Shown: in pieces, positions 1-5,029 of the stretch | How positions within the stretch are numbered: the first letter of the stretch is position 1 | How the letters are laid out: every line of letters begins with the position of its first letter | NCBI GenBank assembly: GCA_902493835.1 | Contig: CABURG010000103.1 | Location: 1 to 6,264 of the forward strand | DNA from: an uncultured Collinsella sp. | GTDB lineage: Bacteria; Actinomycetota; Coriobacteriia; Coriobacteriales; Coriobacteriaceae | Direction of reading: 5' to 3' | DNA: 6,264 nt | Translations under genes and position numbers: made by a program | The notes under the pieces: generated by a model | The model's input: only the letters and a program-made list of their open reading frames with translations | Database searches by the model: none | Told to the model about the DNA's origin: nothing

Positions 1-1640
1 ATCGCCGGCAGCTCGAGCGTGCGGGCGCGCTCATCATACGGTGCCAGAATGGCCTCCTCCAGCGCCTTGCAGGCGGCGGCGCGCACCTTGTGCACAGCGG
101 AGAAGCCCATACCGCAGCCGGCGTCGAGCGCCACATTAAAGCTCGCCGCCTCAAAGGGCGAGGAGCCCATGCGGCCCACATGCTCAACCAGGTCGGATGC
201 CTCGACCGCGCGGGTCTTGGCGGCCTCGACGGTGAAGCCCGTGGCGGTGGCGGTGAGCGCGGGGTTGTCGCAGCAGGTGAGTGTGACAGTAAACGGCTCG
301 CCCAGGCGCGCCACGACGGACACATCAACAGCTCGGCGGCGCAGCACATCGCGCTTGAGCGCGGCACCGGCGGCGTCGATGGCACGCTGACTGCGAATCA
401 CGCGGACGCGGCAGCCCTCGGGCATGCTGCGGGGCACGCGGCACTCGATAACATCGCCCGCGGCGGCATCATCGGCGGCAATGGTGGTCAGGAACTGGTC
501 AAACTCGTTATCGTGGCGAAGCTCCAGCAGGTCGCCCTTGCCCACGGGCTCAAACAGCTCAATGCGGGCGATGGCGGCGCGGCGACGGCGGTCGTCGGGC
601 TTGAGGCCGCGCACATCGCGGTTGGCCGGGCGGCTGCCCAGCACCGTGCCCACGATCTGGCCGCGGTTGTTGGAGCGCTCGTAGCTCATCATCTCGTCGC
701 CCGAGGTGCCGTCCTGATAGGCGTGCGTAAAGTCGCGGTTGAAGCAGCGCTTGAGCTGGCGCTGGCGGGCGGCTTCCTCGTCCTTGGCAACGGCGACCCC
801 TGCCAGCATGTCGTCAATTTCGTGACGATACACATCAACGATGGAGTACACGTAATCGGGCGCCTTCATGCGACCCTCGAGCTTGAGCGATGCGGCGCCG
901 GCGTCATACAGACGGCGAACAAGCTGTGAGGTGTTGGTGTCACGCGGGCATAGAGCGCGCTCGCGACCGGCAGGGGAGAGCGTGCGGCCGTTCTCGTCGA
1001 TCAGCTCGTAAGGCAGGCGACAGGGCTGAGCGCACATGCCGCGGTTGGCCGAGCGGCCCGCCATGGCAAAGCTCGACAGCAGGCACAGACCCGAGTAGCA
1101 AAAGCAGATGGCGCCGTGGCTAAAGACCTCAAGGTCCACATCGGGCGCGGCATCGTGAATGGCGGCAATCTCGTCGATGGAAAGCTCGCGCGAGAGGGTC
1201 ACGCGGTCGGCGCCCTGCTCGCGGCACCAGATAGTCCCACGGTCATCGTGGATGTTCGCTTGGGTCGAGATATGCGTCTCGATGCCGGGCATGGTGCGTT
1301 TGACCTCAAAGAACAGGCCCCAGTCCTGGATGATGAAGGCGTCAGCGCCCAGCGTGGAGCAGCGATGGATGAGTTGCAGCGCATCGCCCATCTCGGACTG
1401 CTTGATGACGATGTTGACCGTGACGTAGACGCGCGACCCGGCCAGATGTGCGGCGCGGCAGGCCTGCTCAAAGGCCTCGTCGGTAAAGTTGGTGGCCTTG
1501 CGGCGGGCGTTGAAGCTTCCCATGCCGCAGTAGATGGCGTCTGCCCCGGCAGCGAGTGCGGCGGCAAAGGGCTCCGGGCCTCCGGCGGGGGCCAAGAGCT
1601 CGGGTCTGCGGTTGGTGGTTCGACTGGCGGTTGCGGTCAT
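1..1640 (-). CDS. U32-family protein, RlhA-like (partial, C-terminus off the left edge)
   Basis: Read on the minus strand from the ATG at 1640-1638, the frame stays open for 546 codons to the window edge. It opens with RRPELLAPAG (residues 11-20), the usual U32 start, and carries the U32 signature at residues 171-190 (EVF.HGAIC....G.CLLS). Cys179, Cys186, Cys203 and Cys207 sit at the spacing of the conserved cysteines thought to hold an Fe-S cluster; Cys231 in ALCPRD may be another ligand. LKRCFNRDFT (297-305 region) and SYERSNNRGQIVG (319-331) are the conserved linker. Residues about 440-530, with MGSSPFE and VHKVRAAALEALEEA, resemble the DUF3656 region of E. coli RlhA (YdcP). Members of this family hydroxylate RNA bases (RlhA: C2501 of 23S rRNA; TrhP: tRNA uridine) rather than acting as proven proteases. 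AAGG at 1650-1647 gives a ribosome site 6 bases from the ATG. The gene is divergent from ridA. Family assignment is firm; the exact RNA target is inferred. Confidence 0.93.
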   Translation of the reverse strand, partial: MTATASRTTNRRPELLAPAGGPEPFAAALAAGADAIYCGMGSFNARRKATNFTDEAFEQACRAAHLAGSRVYVTVNIVIKQSEMGDALQLIHRCSTLGADAFIIQDWGLFFEVKRTMPGIETHISTQANIHDDRGTIWCREQGADRVTLSRELSIDEIAAIHDAAPDVDLEVFSHGAICFCYSGLCLLSSFAMAGRSANRGMCAQPCRLPYELIDENGRTLSPAGRERALCPRDTNTSQLVRRLYDAGAASLKLEGRMKAPDYVYSIVDVYRHEIDDMLAGVAVAKDEEAARQRQLKRCFNRDFTHAYQDGTSGDEMMSYERSNNRGQIVGTVLGSRPANRDVRGLKPDDRRRRAAIARIELFEPVGKGDLLELRHDNEFDQFLTTIAADDAAAGDVIECRVPRSMPEGCRVRVIRSQRAIDAAGAALKRDVLRRRAVDVSVVARLGEPFTVTLTCCDNPALTATATGFTVEAAKTRAVEASDLVEHVGRMGSSPFEAASFNVALDAGCGMGFSAVHKVRAAACKALEEAILAPYDERARTLELPA

Positions 1641-1664
1641 ATCCTGCCTTTCAAAATGCTCAGA

Positions 1665-1678
1665 TATACAAAAGTATA
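1665..1678 (-). promoter_or_regulatory. possible -10 element and short palindrome upstream of the U32 gene
   Basis: On the minus strand TATACT (1678-1673) matches the -10 consensus at five of six positions and would start transcription near 1666, leaving a leader of about 26 bases. No convincing -35 hexamer lies 16-18 bases upstream; that position falls inside the GC-rich dyad at 1681-1704. The -10 is also the left half of a palindrome, TATAC-TTTT-GTATA. It could be a promoter, an operator, or chance in an AT-rich patch. Confidence 0.35.
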
Positions 1679-1680
1679 GT

Positions 1681-1704
1681 GGCGTCGCTGCGGTGGGCGA
1701 CGCC
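1681..1704. repeat. perfect 8-bp inverted repeat (GC-rich hairpin)
   Basis: GGCGTCGC at 1681-1688 is exactly complementary to GCGACGCC at 1697-1704, with an 8-base loop. A competing stem pairs GCTGCG (1687-1692) with CGCAGC (1705-1710), so the two folds exclude each other. The dyad sits directly upstream of the possible U32-gene -10 element. On the minus strand it is followed by ACTATACTTTTG, which is a poor T-tract, so a terminator role is unlikely. Confidence 0.6.
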
Positions 1705-1730
1705 CGCAGCCTAAGCAGGACAAAGTCTTC

Positions 1731-1775
1731 AGCAGCTTGGACTGGCTGCTCCACATGAGAACCGTTCAGCGGTTC
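1731..1775. repeat. two small inverted repeats in the U32-ridA intergenic region
   Basis: AGCAGC (1731-1736) pairs with GCTGCT (1745-1750) across 8 bases. GAACCG (1759-1764) pairs with CGGTTC (1770-1775) across 5 bases. A further AACCGTT follows at 1781-1787, repeating the word at 1760-1766. These short dyads could be protein-binding sites or leader hairpins of a longer U32 transcript, but each alone is near chance level. No gene is seen in 1641-1940. Confidence 0.35.
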
Positions 1776-1822
1776 GGGGAAACCGTTGGGCGATAAAATA
1801 TTCTCGCAACGTGATAATAATC

Positions 1823-1851
1823 TTGCATCGCGCGGAAACCTTGAGTACTAT
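1823..1851 (+). promoter_or_regulatory. ridA promoter (sigma70-like)
   Basis: TTGCAT (1823-1828) and TACTAT (1846-1851) are separated by exactly 17 bases, and the surroundings are AT-rich. Transcription would start about 1858-1860, giving an 80-base leader ahead of the ridA ATG. The match is moderate (three of six at -35, four of six at -10), but spacing and position are right and no better pair is seen upstream of ridA. Confidence 0.5.
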
Positions 1852-1859
1852 CCCAATCA

Positions 1860-1907
1860 AGCGCGGTGTTCAGACCGAACTGTGCCTCCCGGTGTGAACA
1901 CCGCGCT
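1860..1907 (+). promoter_or_regulatory. strong 5' leader hairpin or operator upstream of ridA
   Basis: AGCGCGGTGTTCA (1860-1872) is perfectly complementary to TGAACACCGCGCT (1895-1907). After one G-G mismatch, ACCG (1874-1877) pairs with CGGT (1890-1893), giving 17 pairs around a 12-base loop. It is not followed by a T-tract, so it is not an intrinsic terminator. Its foot lies at the predicted ridA transcription start, which suits either a 5' mRNA-stabilising hairpin or an operator just downstream of the promoter. Confidence 0.65.
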
Positions 1908-1940
1908 CACGCTCTCTCAATTGATCGTAAGGAGAAAAAC

Positions 1941-2318
1941 ATGAGCAAGACCGTCGTGTCTTCCGATAACGCACCCGCAGCCATCGGCCCGTATTCCCCT
2001 GGTATCCAGGCCGGCAACATGGTGTTCCTGTCCGGCCAGCTGGGCATCGATCCCGCAACTGGCAAGATGCCCGAGGGCGTCGAGGCCCAGGCCAAGCAGT
2101 CCCTCGCCAACGTCGAGGCCCTGCTGACCGCTGCCGGCGCCACCTTTGCCGATGTCGTCAAGACCACGGTCTACCTGGCCGACATCGCCGACTTCGCCGC
2201 CGTGAACGAGATCTACGCCTCCAAGTTCGAGGCCCCGTTCCCCGCGCGCAGCGCTTTCCAGGTTGCCGCCCTTCCGGCTGGCGGTCTGGTCGAGATCGAG
2301 GTCGTCGCCGCTCTCTAA
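1941..2318 (+). CDS. ridA: RidA, reactive imine/enamine deaminase
   Basis: A complete 125-residue protein of the YjgF/YER057c/UK114 family, matching the usual length of about 125-130. RidA is a soluble trimer that hydrolyses 2-aminoacrylate and related imines released by PLP enzymes such as serine/threonine dehydratase, protecting other PLP enzymes. Hallmarks are present: NAPAAIGPYSPG (residues 10-21), SGQ at 31-33, the family stretch PARSAFQVAALP (101-112) with Arg103, equivalent to the carboxylate-binding Arg105 of E. coli RidA, and Glu118 in VEIE, equivalent to E. coli Glu120. The start is fixed by AAGGAG at 1929-1934, 6 bases from ATG; an upstream in-frame ATG at 1866 has no ribosome site and falls inside the leader hairpin. 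It appears monocistronic, with its own promoter and a strong terminator. Given the purine cluster nearby it could also clear aminoacrylate made by a diaminopropionate ammonia-lyase, but nothing here shows that. Confidence 0.96.
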   Translation: MSKTVVSSDNAPAAIGPYSPGIQAGNMVFLSGQLGIDPATGKMPEGVEAQAKQSLANVEALLTAAGATFADVVKTTVYLADIADFAAVNEIYASKFEAPFPARSAFQVAALPAGGLVEIEVVAAL

Positions 2319-2348
2319 GGCGTTGGCCACAACTAAACATGACATGCA

Positions 2349-2386
2349 AAAAGACCCTGCAGCGCGTGCGAGCTGCAGGGTCTTTT
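2349..2386. terminator. bidirectional intrinsic terminator between ridA and the regulator gene
   Basis: A 15-bp perfect stem (2349-2363 with 2372-2386, core GACCCTGCAGC) closes an 8-base loop. On the plus strand it ends in TCTTTT, 30 bases after the ridA stop; on the minus strand the other arm ends in TCTTTTT, serving the convergent regulator gene that stops at 2431. It fits the classic shape for termination in both directions. Confidence 0.93.
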
Positions 2387-2430
2387 GTCAAGTGACGGAT
2401 CGCTTGTGGAGCCGCGCTTCATTTTGTTCG

Positions 2431-3087
2431 TTAGCCTTCCTTTCGGACTTTTTGCAGGTAGCGGTAGACGCTGGGCTCCGAGATGCCCAGCGCGGTGGCG
2501 GCGCAGGCAACAGCGCCCTTGAGCATGAACACCCCGTTGCCGTTGAGGTGGCGAATGACGTCCACGCGGTCGCTCTGACCAAGCGACGCTACATCCAGCC
2601 CACGCGCGCTCAGCAACTCAGCAATGCTGCGGTCGATGAGCTCCTGTGTGGACTCCGAAAGGCTTTCGACCTCGATAGGGGCGGGCTCCGTGCGCGTTGG
2701 CGCCGCGTCGAAGCACGCCATGAGCTGCTGCGCCATGGCGTTGATGGAGCGTACGGTCGAGAGGTCGGTGTTGACGCAGAGCATACCGACGATCTCGTCA
2801 TTCTCGCGGATAAAGTACGTCGCTGACTCCAACGTCTTGCCTCCGGCGCCGCGGCCCTCGTAGCCCGTAATAAACGGCAGGTCGCGATACTTGGCGTCGT
2901 GCATGATCTTGAGTGCCAGATCGGTGGCGGGACCGCCGACCTTGCGGCCGCTCACGATGCCGTTGCGAATATCGACGATGGCGTGGTCGGGATCCGAGAA
3001 ATCGTGCAGCACGATTTCGCTGTTTTTGCCGAGTATCTGCTCCAGAAAATCGACCATCGGCAAAAAGCGGCGTACGGTCTCGTTCAC
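2431..3087 (-). CDS. YheO/DauR-type transcriptional regulator (PAS-like domain plus C-terminal HTH)
   Basis: A 218-residue protein read from the GTG at 3087-3085. Residues about 5-115 match the YheO-like PAS domain: FLPMVDFLEQILG (8-20), EIVLHDF (24-30), GRKVGGPATDLALK (47-60), YFIRENDEIVGMLCVNTDLS (91-110). Residues about 145-215 match the HTH_22 domain, with the recognition region KGAVACAATALGISEPSVYRYLQKVRK at 190-216. Known relatives include E. coli YheO and DauR, a repressor of D-arginine catabolism, so it is a ligand-sensing DNA-binding protein. The start is fixed by AAAGGAG at 3100-3094, 6 bases away; upstream in-frame ATGs lack a ribosome site. It is divergent from the permease, across 352 bases, and so most likely controls permease and ssnA, with a purine-related ligand as the inferred signal. 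Confidence 0.92.
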   Translation of the reverse strand: MNETVRRFLPMVDFLEQILGKNSEIVLHDFSDPDHAIVDIRNGIVSGRKVGGPATDLALKIMHDAKYRDLPFITGYEGRGAGGKTLESATYFIRENDEIVGMLCVNTDLSTVRSINAMAQQLMACFDAAPTRTEPAPIEVESLSESTQELIDRSIAELLSARGLDVASLGQSDRVDVIRHLNGNGVFMLKGAVACAATALGISEPSVYRYLQKVRKEG

Positions 3088-3093
3088 GGGCAA

Positions 3094-3100
3094 CTCCTTT
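3094..3100 (-). promoter_or_regulatory. ribosome binding site that fixes the regulator's GTG start
   Basis: On the minus strand AAAGGAG lies 6 bases before GTG at 3087. The open frame extends 47 codons further up to an ATG at 3228, but that stretch has no ribosome site, is AT-rich, and encodes nothing like a YheO domain. The short start is therefore preferred. Confidence 0.88.
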
Positions 3101-3166
3101 GAGTGAAATCGGAAATGTTCATAACAATTTTTTCTCATGGTAACACGCTGCCCATCATCTCGTATA

Positions 3167-3276
3167 TCCGCAGGTACATTGCGTAATACAGATGAGCGGT
3201 AGATATTTGGCGGTAAACGGTTGACCAAAAGAAAAGTTAGATGTTATTTTGACCAGACACTTTCATGACCTGCGGA
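3167..3276. repeat. widely spaced 9-bp inverted pair in the divergent control region
   Basis: TCCGCAGGT (3167-3175) is the exact reverse complement of ACCTGCGGA (3268-3276). Allowing one gapped base, similarity continues inward (CAT near 3177 and ATG near 3265). Centre-to-centre spacing is 101 bases. These GC-rich words stand out in an AT-rich region between two divergent promoters, so they could be paired operator sites. By my rough estimate a 9-base inverted pair arises by chance about once in four such regions. Confidence 0.4.
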
Positions 3277-3323
3277 AATGCGTTAATTCAGCTGAAGAAT
3301 AGTCTGATAACAAAAAATTATTA

Positions 3324-3352
3324 TTGAGAATGAGAATCATCTTTAATACGAT
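3324..3352 (+). promoter_or_regulatory. permease promoter (sigma70-like)
   Basis: TTGAGA (3324-3329, five of six to TTGACA) and TACGAT (3347-3352, four of six to TATAAT) are separated by 17 bases. The start point would be about 3359, leaving an 80-base leader before the permease ATG. It is the best pair in the 352-base gap on this strand. No clear promoter for the minus-strand regulator could be picked out. Confidence 0.5.
3326..3344. promoter_or_regulatory. Fur-box-like sequence over the permease promoter
   Basis: GAGAATGAGAATCATCTTT matches the 19-base Fur consensus GATAATGATAATCATTATC at 14 positions. It covers the -35 hexamer and most of the spacer of the permease promoter, where a repressor would act. 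It also contains the direct repeat TGAGAA-TGAGAA. A Fur-family protein is not visible in the window, so this is a candidate only. Confidence 0.35.
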
Positions 3353-3439
3353 ATGCAATGAAGGCACAACCTCAACCCCGCACTGCGTCACAATAGAGCG
3401 TTAGATGCGAAAACAACTACTTCGAGGATTGGTGGTCAA

Positions 3440-4834
3440 ATGACCCAGGAGACGGTTACGAACGGCACTGAAGCCCTGTTCACTCGCGAAGGCATGCCTC
3501 CCGTTAAGGAAATGATCCCGTGTGCCCTTCAGCACGTACTGGCATCGTTTGCCGGCATCATTACCCCGGCGGTCATCATGGCCGGCGTCTACGGCTTTAA
3601 TAGCCAGCAGAGCACCGACATCATCCAGGTCGCGCTCATTCTTTCGGCGATCGATACGGCCCTTCAGGCCTTCGCTCCCTTCCGTCGCATCGGCGGCGGC
3701 CTGCCCATCGTCATGGGCGTTTCGTTCGCGTTCCTGCCGGCCCTGCAGGCCATGGGTGCCTCGGGCTTTAGCTTTGGTGCGCTGCTGGGTGGCGAGATCG
3801 TCGGCGGCGCCGTCGCGGTCCTCTTTGGTCTGGCCTACAGCAAGATCAAGTGGCTGTTCCCACCCGTCGTGACCGGTACGGTCATCTTCTCCATTGGCGT
3901 CTCTCTCTATCCCACGGCCGTCAAGTATATGGCCGGCGGTATGGGTACGCCGCTGTGGGGCACCCCGCAGGCCTGGTGCGTCGCTCTTATCACCTTCGCC
4001 GTGGTCTTTGCGCTCGCCAACTTTGGCAAGGGCACGCTCAAGCTGGGATCCGTGTTCTTTGGCATGATCGTTGGCATGATCGTCTCCATCCCCTTTGGCA
4101 TGATCGACTTCTCCAGCGTCGCCACCGCTCAGGTCTTCGCCCTTCCCAAGCTCATGCCCTACGCGCTCGAGTTTGATCCCGAGGTCTGCATTACCCTCGC
4201 CGTCGTGTTCCCCATGGTTGCTATTCAGGTTATCGGTGACGTCTCCGCCGCCTGCCTGGGCTCCATCGACCGTATGCCCACCGAGCGTGAGCTCTCCGGC
4301 GCTATCGTGTCCCAGGGCCTCACCTCTATGGTCGGCGGCCTGCTGGGCGGTCTTCCCACCAGCGCCCTTGGCCAGAATGTGGGCATCATCTGCTCCAACA
4401 AGGTCGTCAACAAGTGGGTCTTTGTGATCATCGCGGCCGTCTTTGCCATCGCCGGCCTGTTCCCGCAGCTTTCTGCCGTCCTTTCCGCTATCCCGCAGCC
4501 CGTCATCGGCGGCGCGACCGTCGGCGTCTTTGGCACCATCACCATGAACGGCGTGCGCATGTTCACCCGCGAGGGCCTCACGCAGCGCACTACCACTATC
4601 GTCGGCACCTCCGTCGTCTTTGGCCTGGGTATCTGGATGGCCAGCGGTTGCCTTGCCGGCGAGGGTATGCCCGCCTGGGTGTCCACCGTCATCGGCTCCA
4701 ATGCCGTAACCCCCACCGCCATCATGGCCATTGTCCTTAACCTGATCCTTCCGCAGACGCCGGTCGTGGCTCAGCATATCGATGCTGCCAAGGACGCTGC
4801 CGTGGATCTGGTCTTGCCCGAGAGCAAGAAGTAA
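3440..4834 (+). CDS. NCS2 family nucleobase permease (xanthine/uracil/urate type)
   Basis: A 464-residue inner-membrane protein, close to E. coli XanQ (466), with the NCS2 14-segment layout: hydrophobic stretches start near residues 28 (PCALQHVLASFAGIITPAVI) and recur through 450. NCS2 proteins are symporters of purine or pyrimidine bases or urate. Motifs visible are the segment-1 QH (31-32; XanQ His31), GLPIVMGVSFAF (87-98) in segment 3, VIGDVSA (264-270) in segment 8 and QNVG (312-315) in segment 10, the family signature. Against my recollection of XanQ, three polar positions differ: Gln263 where XanQ has Glu272, Gln292 where it has Asp304, and Asn320 where it has Thr332. The ATG is preceded by GAGGA 11 bases away and GGTGGT closer, a mediocre ribosome site. 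Placement before ssnA and next to a DauR-like regulator points to purine or urate uptake; substrate is unproven. Confidence 0.93.
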   Translation: MTQETVTNGTEALFTREGMPPVKEMIPCALQHVLASFAGIITPAVIMAGVYGFNSQQSTDIIQVALILSAIDTALQAFAPFRRIGGGLPIVMGVSFAFLPALQAMGASGFSFGALLGGEIVGGAVAVLFGLAYSKIKWLFPPVVTGTVIFSIGVSLYPTAVKYMAGGMGTPLWGTPQAWCVALITFAVVFALANFGKGTLKLGSVFFGMIVGMIVSIPFGMIDFSSVATAQVFALPKLMPYALEFDPEVCITLAVVFPMVAIQVIGDVSAACLGSIDRMPTERELSGAIVSQGLTSMVGGLLGGLPTSALGQNVGIICSNKVVNKWVFVIIAAVFAIAGLFPQLSAVLSAIPQPVIGGATVGVFGTITMNGVRMFTREGLTQRTTTIVGTSVVFGLGIWMASGCLAGEGMPAWVSTVIGSNAVTPTAIMAIVLNLILPQTPVVAQHIDAAKDAAVDLVLPESKK

Positions 4835-4850
4835 CCAATTCGGTGCTATT

Positions 4851-4882
4851 CGTCGGCGGACGCATCGCCTCGTCCGCCGACG
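4851..4882 (+). repeat. perfect 12-bp GC-rich hairpin after the permease gene
   Basis: CGTCGGCGGACG (4851-4862) pairs fully with CGTCCGCCGACG (4871-4882) around an 8-base loop, starting 16 bases after the permease stop. No T-tract follows (next bases TCATGCGG), so it is not a standard intrinsic terminator. It may act as a T-less partial terminator, an attenuator, or a barrier protecting the permease message from 3' decay, setting permease and ssnA at different levels. Confidence 0.7.
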
Positions 4883-5029
4883 TCATGCGGCGCCAAGCCG
4901 CACTTCAAAGGGTTTGTCCCTTTGGTGAAGCGTTGACGGGAGAGGGCCCGTTTCCGGTGTAGGCCGGCGCTTCGCACTCCGCCATGTCAGAGGTGTCAAA
5001 CCCCGCCCCTGATGTTGAAGGGAGCATCC
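4883..5029 (+). ncRNA. candidate structured leader (cis-regulatory RNA) of ssnA
   Basis: No gene and no convincing promoter are seen here, but complementary segments are dense. TGCGGC/GCCGCA (4886-4891, 4897-4902) and AAAGGG/CCCTTT (4907-4912, 4918-4923) form small hairpins. GAAGCG/CGCTTC (4927-4932, 4968-4973) would enclose ACGGG/CCCGT (4936-4940, 4947-4951) and CCGG/CCGG (4954-4957, 4964-4967), a three-way junction. GGGTTTG (4910-4916) can pair at long range with CAAACCC (4997-5003). TCCCTT (4917-4922) is complementary to AAGGGA (5018-5023), the ssnA Shine-Dalgarno, so the AAAGGG/CCCTTT hairpin and Shine-Dalgarno masking are mutually exclusive. It resembles no riboswitch class I can identify by eye. 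Each pairing alone could be chance in GC-rich DNA; the combination is suggestive. Confidence 0.4.
5018..5024 (+). promoter_or_regulatory. ssnA ribosome binding site
   Basis: AAGGGAG ends 5 bases before the ATG at 5030 and settles the start. The same bases can pair with TCCCTT at 4917-4922, which would hide the site. Confidence 0.85.

Larger units (their letters stand above)
3221..3439. repeat. three copies of TTGACCA / TGGTCAA in the control region
   Basis: TTGACCA occurs at 3221-3227 and 3249-3255 in direct orientation, 28 bases apart, and inverted as TGGTCAA at 3433-3439, directly before the permease ATG. They could be regulator half-sites; the two upstream copies also resemble -35 hexamers but have no good -10 at 16-18 bases. 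Seven-base words recur by chance in a region this size, so support is weak. Confidence 0.3.

Noticed and set aside
90..929. Plus-strand open frame opposite the U32 gene
   Set aside because: Ala/Gly/His-rich antisense shadow; the minus-strand frame continues as a well-conserved U32 protein through the same bases.
1866..1940. Upstream in-frame ATG that would lengthen RidA by 25 residues
   Set aside because: It lies in the leader hairpin without a ribosome site, and the added residues are not part of the RidA family, whose members start at MSK.. as at 1941.
3088..3228. N-terminal extension of the regulator to an upstream ATG
   Set aside because: No ribosome site there, AT-rich intergenic composition, and the YheO domain begins right after the GTG at 3087, which has an ideal AAAGGAG.
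3221..3248. Alternative permease promoter using TTGACC at 3221-3226
   Set aside because: The best -10-like hexamer (TGTTAT at 3242-3247) leaves only a 15-base spacer, and the pair at 3324-3352 is better spaced.
3236..3407. 8-bp direct repeat GTTAGATG at 3236-3243 and 3400-3407
   Set aside because: About one such match is expected by chance in a region this long, and nothing else links the two copies.
3401..4777. Long open frame on the minus strand opposite the permease (458 codons)
   Set aside because: It is a mirror of the permease codon bias in GC-rich DNA. The translation is rich in Gly, Asp, His and Lys, with no recognisable domain or ribosome site, while the plus strand encodes a clear NCS2 protein.
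4883..5029. Match to a purine, TPP, glycine or mini-ykkC riboswitch
   Set aside because: None of the conserved cores I know for these classes could be found by eye; the region is reported only as a candidate structured leader.
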